A stretch of DNA of 64,000 nt from Bradyrhizobium sp. DOA9 (GTDB lineage: Bacteria; Pseudomonadota; Alphaproteobacteria; Rhizobiales; Xanthobacteraceae). The stretch lies in the NCBI RefSeq assembly GCF_000617845.2, contig NZ_DF820425.1:5338741-5402740 (forward strand). The letters run 5' to 3'. Each line of letters starts with the position of its first letter. Positions within the stretch are counted from its first letter, which is position 1. Under the pieces are notes generated by a model. That model was given only the letters and a program-made list of their open reading frames with translations. It made no database searches and was not told the DNA's origin. The position numbers were made by a program, and so were the translations under genes. This document shows, piece by piece, positions 60,354-64,000 of the stretch.

Positions 60354-61127
60354 TCAGCCGCGATAGATCGGCGCGCCGCTCGGCGAGGCCACCGCGCCGC
60401 CGTCGACGAAGATTTCCTGGCCCTGCACATGCGCGGAATCGTCGGAGGCGAGGAACAGCACCGTCTTTGCCACGTGATCCGTTTCACCGAGGCGGCCGAG
60501 CGGCGTCGACAGCGCAATCCGCTTCTCGAACGCCTTCTCGGCTTCGGGCGTTGCGGTCGCGGGCCCCCAGATCGGGGTGCGGATCGCACCGGGCGCGACG
60601 ACGTTGACGCGGATGCCGCGCGACGACAGCTCCGAGGCCATGATCCGCGCCATCGCCCGCACGCCGGCCTTCGCCGCGCCATAGGCCGAGTAGCCGGGAA
60701 TGCCGAGCACCGAGATCACCGAGCCGTTGAGGATGATCGAGGAATTGTCGTTGAGATAGGGCAGCGCGGATTGAACGGTGAAGAACACGCCGGTCAGATT
60801 CGTGCTGATCACCTTCTCGAACACCTCTGGCGTCGCCGCTCCCAGCGGCGTGCCGCCGGCGATGCCGGCATTGGCGAACACGATATCGAACTTGCCGAAT
60901 TTCTCTGCGCCCTGCTTGATCGCAGCTTCCGTCGCCGCAATGTCAGTCGCATCGGCCGGCAGCGCGAGCGCGTTCGGCCCAAGCTCCTTGCCGGCCGCCG
61001 CCAGCGTCTCCTTGTTGCGCCCGGTGATCACCACCTTGGCGCCCTCGGCCACGAACAGTTTTGCCGTCGCCAGTCCGATGCCGCTATTGCCGCCGGTGAT
61101 CAGGGCCGTCTTGTCCTTCAGTCTCAC
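60354..61127 (-). CDS. Short-chain dehydrogenase/reductase (SDR)
   Basis: A 257-residue NAD(P)-dependent oxidoreductase. The GTG at 61127 is chosen because GGAGG lies 5 bp upstream and it begins RLKDKTALITGGNSGIGLAT; an ATG at 61139 is an alternative. It has the TGGNSGIG cofactor motif, NAG, the catalytic Ser/Tyr/Lys (SVISVLGIPGYSAYGAAKAG) and the RIASELSSRGIRVNVVAPG stretch. Divergent from a second HxlR regulator. Substrate unknown. Confidence 0.9.
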   Translation of the reverse strand: MRLKDKTALITGGNSGIGLATAKLFVAEGAKVVITGRNKETLAAAGKELGPNALALPADATDIAATEAAIKQGAEKFGKFDIVFANAGIAGGTPLGAATPEVFEKVISTNLTGVFFTVQSALPYLNDNSSIILNGSVISVLGIPGYSAYGAAKAGVRAMARIMASELSSRGIRVNVVAPGAIRTPIWGPATATPEAEKAFEKRIALSTPLGRLGETDHVAKTVLFLASDDSAHVQGQEIFVDGGAVASPSGAPIYRG

Positions 61128-61140
61128 GCTCGCCTCCATT

Positions 61141-61195
61141 AGTTGCATGATGAAACTATGTTGCCATCTAGGCCATTTGGTTTTATGATGCAACC
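61141..61195. promoter_or_regulatory. Long dyad between the SDR gene and HxlR regulator 2
   Basis: AGTTGCATGATGAAACT (61141-61157) and GGTTTTATGATGCAACC (61179-61195) are inverted copies matching at 13 of 17 positions, separated by 21 bp. It fills the divergent promoter region and ends about 55 bp before the regulator start. It is the likely HxlR operator, placed to control both genes; this is inference. Confidence 0.5.
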
Positions 61196-61249
61196 ACACA
61201 AGCGCGTGATCGGCGCTTGGATCGTGCGAACGCGATGGGACGAACGGAA

Positions 61250-61717
61250 ATGGTGAAACGGACGAGCTTTGCCGGCGATGCCTGCCCGATCGCGCGGTCG
61301 CTGGATGCGCTCGGCGACTGGTGGTCGCTCCTGATCATCCGCGAGGCGCTGTTCGGCGTTCGCCGCTTCGGCGAGTTTCAGAACAAGCTCGGCATGGCCA
61401 AGAACATCCTGGCGGCGCGGCTGCGATCGCTGGTCGATCACGGCATTCTGGAAACCGCCCCCGCCTCCGACGGCAGCGCCTATCAGGAATATGTGCTGAC
61501 GCCGAAGGGCCGCGGCACCTTCCCGATCCTGGTCGCGCTGCGGCAATGGAGCGAGGAGTTCGACGACCGTCCCGAGGAGATCGCGACCATCCTGGTCGAC
61601 CGCGAGAAAGGACGGCCGGTGAAGAAGCTGGAAATGCGCGCCGAGGACGGCCGCCTGCTCAGCCCGGCCGACACCACGCTAAAGCCGCGGCCGGCCCCGC
61701 GACGAAGGTCGGCGTGA
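61250..61717 (+). CDS. HxlR-family transcriptional regulator (2)
   Basis: A 155-residue regulator. The start at 61250 (MVKRTSFAGDACPIARSLDA) is favoured by a GGGAC site and by the usual family N-terminus; an in-frame ATG at 61235 would add five residues. The Cys in DACPIARSLDALGDWWSLLI matches the HxlR sensing position. The winged helix (FGEFQNKLGMAKNILAARLR, LVDHGILETAPASDG) follows. An extra C-terminal tail is basic. Divergent SDR is the likely target. Confidence 0.88.
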   Translation: MVKRTSFAGDACPIARSLDALGDWWSLLIIREALFGVRRFGEFQNKLGMAKNILAARLRSLVDHGILETAPASDGSAYQEYVLTPKGRGTFPILVALRQWSEEFDDRPEEIATILVDREKGRPVKKLEMRAEDGRLLSPADTTLKPRPAPRRRSA

Positions 61718-61738
61718 TAAGCCTAAGTGCGTCCACAC

Positions 61739-61818
61739 CGTCATTGCGAGCGGAGCGAAGCAATCCAGACTGCCTCCACGGAAAGACTCTGGATTGCTTC
61801 GCTGCGCTCGCAATGACG
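61739..61818. repeat. Palindromic intergenic repeat, family A copy 3
   Basis: Arms CGTCATTGCGAGCGGAGCGA and TCGCTGCGCTCGCAATGACG with inner GCAATCC/GGATTGC, the same element as at 12433 and 46978. It ends the transcript of HxlR regulator 2. Confidence 0.8.
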
Positions 61819-61848
61819 GGGTTTAGAGCAGCGGACCCAACTGCCCCT

Positions 61849-62109
61849 TCACGACAGCTTGCGCTTGGTCCGGAGCCGCAGGTGCTCGTCGGCCTCGAGC
61901 TGCGTCATGCCTAAGAGATAATGCAGCACGTCCAGCTTGTGGCGCTCAGCAAGCTTGCGTAAGGCCCCGGTCTGCTCAGCGATGAAGGCCACGGCCTCGT
62001 CCGCACCGCCCTCCCCCGGTTCCTCGTGACGCGAGCCCACCCGCACGCCGGATCCGGCGCGCGCCCGTTTCTTTCCCGGCCTGGTCACCAGAACCCCACC
62101 CGAATCCAT
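61849..62109 (-). CDS. Small protein of unknown function
   Basis: An 86-residue soluble protein. The N-terminal half is basic and Gly-rich (VTRPGKKRARAGSGVRVGSR); the second half is a helix-rich segment, AVAFIAEQTGALRKLAERHK then LDVLHYLLGMTQLEADEHLR. I recognise no family name, but helical proteins of this form with LDVLHYLLGMTQLEADE are conserved as hypothetical in Bradyrhizobium. It diverges from topA across about 207 bp. An upstream in-frame ATG at 62133 is possible. Confidence 0.65.
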   Translation of the reverse strand: MDSGGVLVTRPGKKRARAGSGVRVGSRHEEPGEGGADEAVAFIAEQTGALRKLAERHKLDVLHYLLGMTQLEADEHLRLRTKRKLS

Positions 62110-62316
62110 GCCCCGACAGGACATTACGCCCACATCATCCGCAACTCCAAGGTGGTATTTTGCAACTTTTTCGATATGAAACTTTTCCCATCGCGGCAGC
62201 TTTCAACACCCCGCGATTTGACAGGGGCCCGCTCACCACCCATGTTCGGGTCGAAACGGCCGACCCGAATCCTTTCGCTTTCGGCCCAAGATTTCCCCGT
62301 AAGTTACTGGAACTAC

Positions 62317-64000
62317 ATGAATATCGTTATCGTGGAGTCGCCGGCGAAAGCCAAGACGATCAACAAGTATTTGGGCTCGTCCTATGAGGTTCTGGCCTCG
62401 TTCGGCCATGTCCGCGATCTCCCGGCGAAGAACGGTTCCGTCGATCCGGACGCCAATTTCAAGATGATTTGGGAGGTCGACCCCAAGGCGGCCGGCCGGC
62501 TCAACGATATTGCCAAGTCGCTGAAGGGCGCCGACCGCCTGATTCTCGCGACCGACCCCGATCGCGAGGGCGAGGCCATCTCCTGGCACGTGCTGGAGGT
62601 GATGAAGGAGAAGCGCGCGCTGAAGGATCAGAAGATCGAGCGCGTCGTGTTCAACGCCATCACCAAGCAGGCCGTCTCGGAGGCGATGAAGCATCCGCGC
62701 CAGATCGACGGCGCACTGGTCGACGCCTATATGGCACGCCGGGCGCTCGACTATCTGGTCGGCTTTACCCTCTCCCCCGTGCTGTGGCGCAAGCTGCCGG
62801 GCGCCCGCTCGGCCGGCCGCGTGCAGTCGGTGGCGCTGCGCCTCGTCTGCGACCGCGAGCTCGAGATCGAGAAATTCGTGCCGCGCGAATATTGGTCGCT
62901 GATCGCAACCCTGCTGACGCCGCGGGGCGATGCCTTCGAGGCCCGCCTCGTCGGCGCCGACGGCAAGAAGATCCAGCGCCTCGACATCGGCACCGGCGCG
63001 GAAGCCGAAGACTTCAAGAAGGCGCTGGAACTCGCCTCCTACGCCGTCACCGCGGTCGACGCCAAGCCGGCGCGGCGCAATCCGCAGGCACCCTTCACCA
63101 CCTCGACCCTGCAGCAGGAAGCCAGCCGCAAATATGGCTTTGCGCCGGCGCACACAATGCGCATCGCCCAGCGTCTCTATGAGGGCATCGACATCGGCGG
63201 CGAGACCACCGGACTCATTACTTATATGCGTACCGACGGCGTGCAGATCGCCCCCGAAGCGATCACCCAGGCGCGCAAGGTGATCGGCGAGGATTACGGC
63301 AACGCCTACGTGCCGGATAGCCCGCGCCAGTACCAGGCCAAGGCCAAGAACGCCCAGGAAGCGCACGAAGCGATCCGCCCGACCGACCTCACCCGCCGCC
63401 CCGACAGCATGAGCCGCAGGCTCGATGCCGATCAGGCCAAGCTGTACGAATTGATCTGGAAGCGTACCATCGCGAGCCAGATGGAATCTGCCGAGCTCGA
63501 ACGGACCACCGTCGACATCACCGCGAAGGCGGGCTCCCGCACGCTGGAGCTGCGCGCCACCGGCCAGGTCGTCAAGTTCGACGGCTTCCTCGCGCTCTAT
63601 CAGGAAGGTCGCGACGACGAGGAGGACGAGGATTCCCGCCGCCTGCCCGCGATGAGTCCGAACGACGCCCTGAAGCGGCAGTCCCTGTCCGTCACCCAAC
63701 ATTTCACCGAGCCGCCGCCGCGCTTCTCGGAAGCATCGCTGGTCAAGCGTATGGAAGAGCTCGGCATCGGCCGACCCTCGACCTATGCCTCGATCCTGCA
63801 GGTCCTGAAGGACCGCGGCTACGTCAAGCTGGAGAAGAAGCGCCTGCACGGCGAGGACAAGGGCCGCGTCGTGGTCGCGTTCCTCGAGAGCTTCTTTGCC
63901 CGCTACGTCGAATACGATTTCACGGCAAGCCTCGAGGAGCAGCTCGACCGCATCTCCAACAACGAGATCTCCTGGCAGCAGGTGCTGAAGGATTTCTGGA
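62317..64000 (+). CDS. topA: DNA topoisomerase I, N-terminal 561 residues (cut by window edge)
   Basis: The beginning of the type IA topoisomerase that relaxes negative supercoils. The ATG at 62317 starts NIVIVESPAKAKTINKYLGS, the Toprim fold, with acidic residues E7, D80 and D82 (ATDPDREGE). The catalytic tyrosine Y303 lies in TGLITYMRTDG. ARRALDYLVGFTLSPVLWRK and SAGRVQSVALRLVCDRE are standard motifs. The frame is open to base 64000, where the window ends; the C-terminal zinc-type domains are not visible. Promoter is in the 207-bp gap after the 86-residue gene. Confidence 0.96.
   Translation, partial: MNIVIVESPAKAKTINKYLGSSYEVLASFGHVRDLPAKNGSVDPDANFKMIWEVDPKAAGRLNDIAKSLKGADRLILATDPDREGEAISWHVLEVMKEKRALKDQKIERVVFNAITKQAVSEAMKHPRQIDGALVDAYMARRALDYLVGFTLSPVLWRKLPGARSAGRVQSVALRLVCDRELEIEKFVPREYWSLIATLLTPRGDAFEARLVGADGKKIQRLDIGTGAEAEDFKKALELASYAVTAVDAKPARRNPQAPFTTSTLQQEASRKYGFAPAHTMRIAQRLYEGIDIGGETTGLITYMRTDGVQIAPEAITQARKVIGEDYGNAYVPDSPRQYQAKAKNAQEAHEAIRPTDLTRRPDSMSRRLDADQAKLYELIWKRTIASQMESAELERTTVDITAKAGSRTLELRATGQVVKFDGFLALYQEGRDDEEDEDSRRLPAMSPNDALKRQSLSVTQHFTEPPPRFSEASLVKRMEELGIGRPSTYASILQVLKDRGYVKLEKKRLHGEDKGRVVVAFLESFFARYVEYDFTASLEEQLDRISNNEISWQQVLKDFW

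Noticed and set aside
1..64000. CRISPR array, prophage, IS element or rRNA operon
   Set aside because: No regularly spaced direct repeats, integrase, transposase, capsid or rRNA sequence was seen anywhere in the window.

Overview
The window is high-GC alphaproteobacterial chromosome and very probably comes from Bradyrhizobium or a close relative. The evidence is the rhizobiales-type gene order (rpoZ-rsh-pdxJ-acpS-lepB-rnc-era-recO-parC; gatCAB; ruvX, pyrB, pyrC, plsY, dprA, topA), a Porin_2-family porin, a DUF3551 secreted protein, and many intergenic palindromic repeats of the kind scattered through Bradyrhizobium genomes. I see no phage, insertion sequence, CRISPR array or rRNA. One tRNA, tRNA-Ser(GCU), is present.

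Layout. 0-12.3 kb is accessory: the start of an Nramp manganese transporter (mntH, cut by the left edge), two MFS transporters around a class III adenylate cyclase, a metal/oxyanion block (DmeF cation efflux diverging from a rhodanese-ChrB protein and ChrA chromate transporter), two small secreted proteins, and a GMC oxidoreductase paired with an orphan peptide-type solute-binding protein. 12.7-31 kb is a conserved core block. On the minus strand it holds rpoZ, rsh, pdxJ, acpS, lepB, rnc, era, recO and parC, with three short unknown genes between recO/parC/era; overlaps of 4-11 bp (pdxJ/acpS, lepB/rnc, rnc/era) suggest co-translation. It is followed by an NYN-domain protein with a uracil-DNA glycosylase, then a peroxiredoxin, smpB, mscL, dapA and a long lytic transglycosylase. 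31-38.2 kb is sparse: DUF3551 protein, porin, tRNA-Ser, an O-GlcNAc-transferase-like TPR protein, a Sel1-like protein, a 30-residue lysine-rich peptide, and several gene-free stretches of 450-800 bp.

38.2-42 kb is the gatC-orf-gatA-orf-gatB operon, in which two small unknown genes are interleaved by overlapping start and stop codons. 42-45.5 kb carries two nitronate-monooxygenase-like genes and a divergent LysR regulator. 45.5-64 kb keeps the order ruvX, pyrB, pyrC, plsY, dprA, topA. Accessory genes are inserted into it: an AEC transporter, CPBP protease, AidB-like acyl-CoA dehydrogenase, a VanX-like dipeptidase overlapping a caspase-like protein, a patatin, an amidase, and two HxlR-regulator/oxidoreductase divergons. 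topA runs off the right edge.

How the genes fit together: the core block covers stringent response, translation rescue, tRNA amidation, cofactor and lysine/peptidoglycan precursor synthesis, protein export, RNA processing and DNA repair/topology. The accessory genes deal mostly with metals, oxidants and xenobiotics. No wholly new multi-gene system is evident. The observations most worth testing are the caspase/dipeptidase pair, the small proteins inside the gat operon, the dihydroorotase that lacks its HxH zinc motif, the lysine-rich micro-protein, and the two regulator/oxidoreductase divergons.
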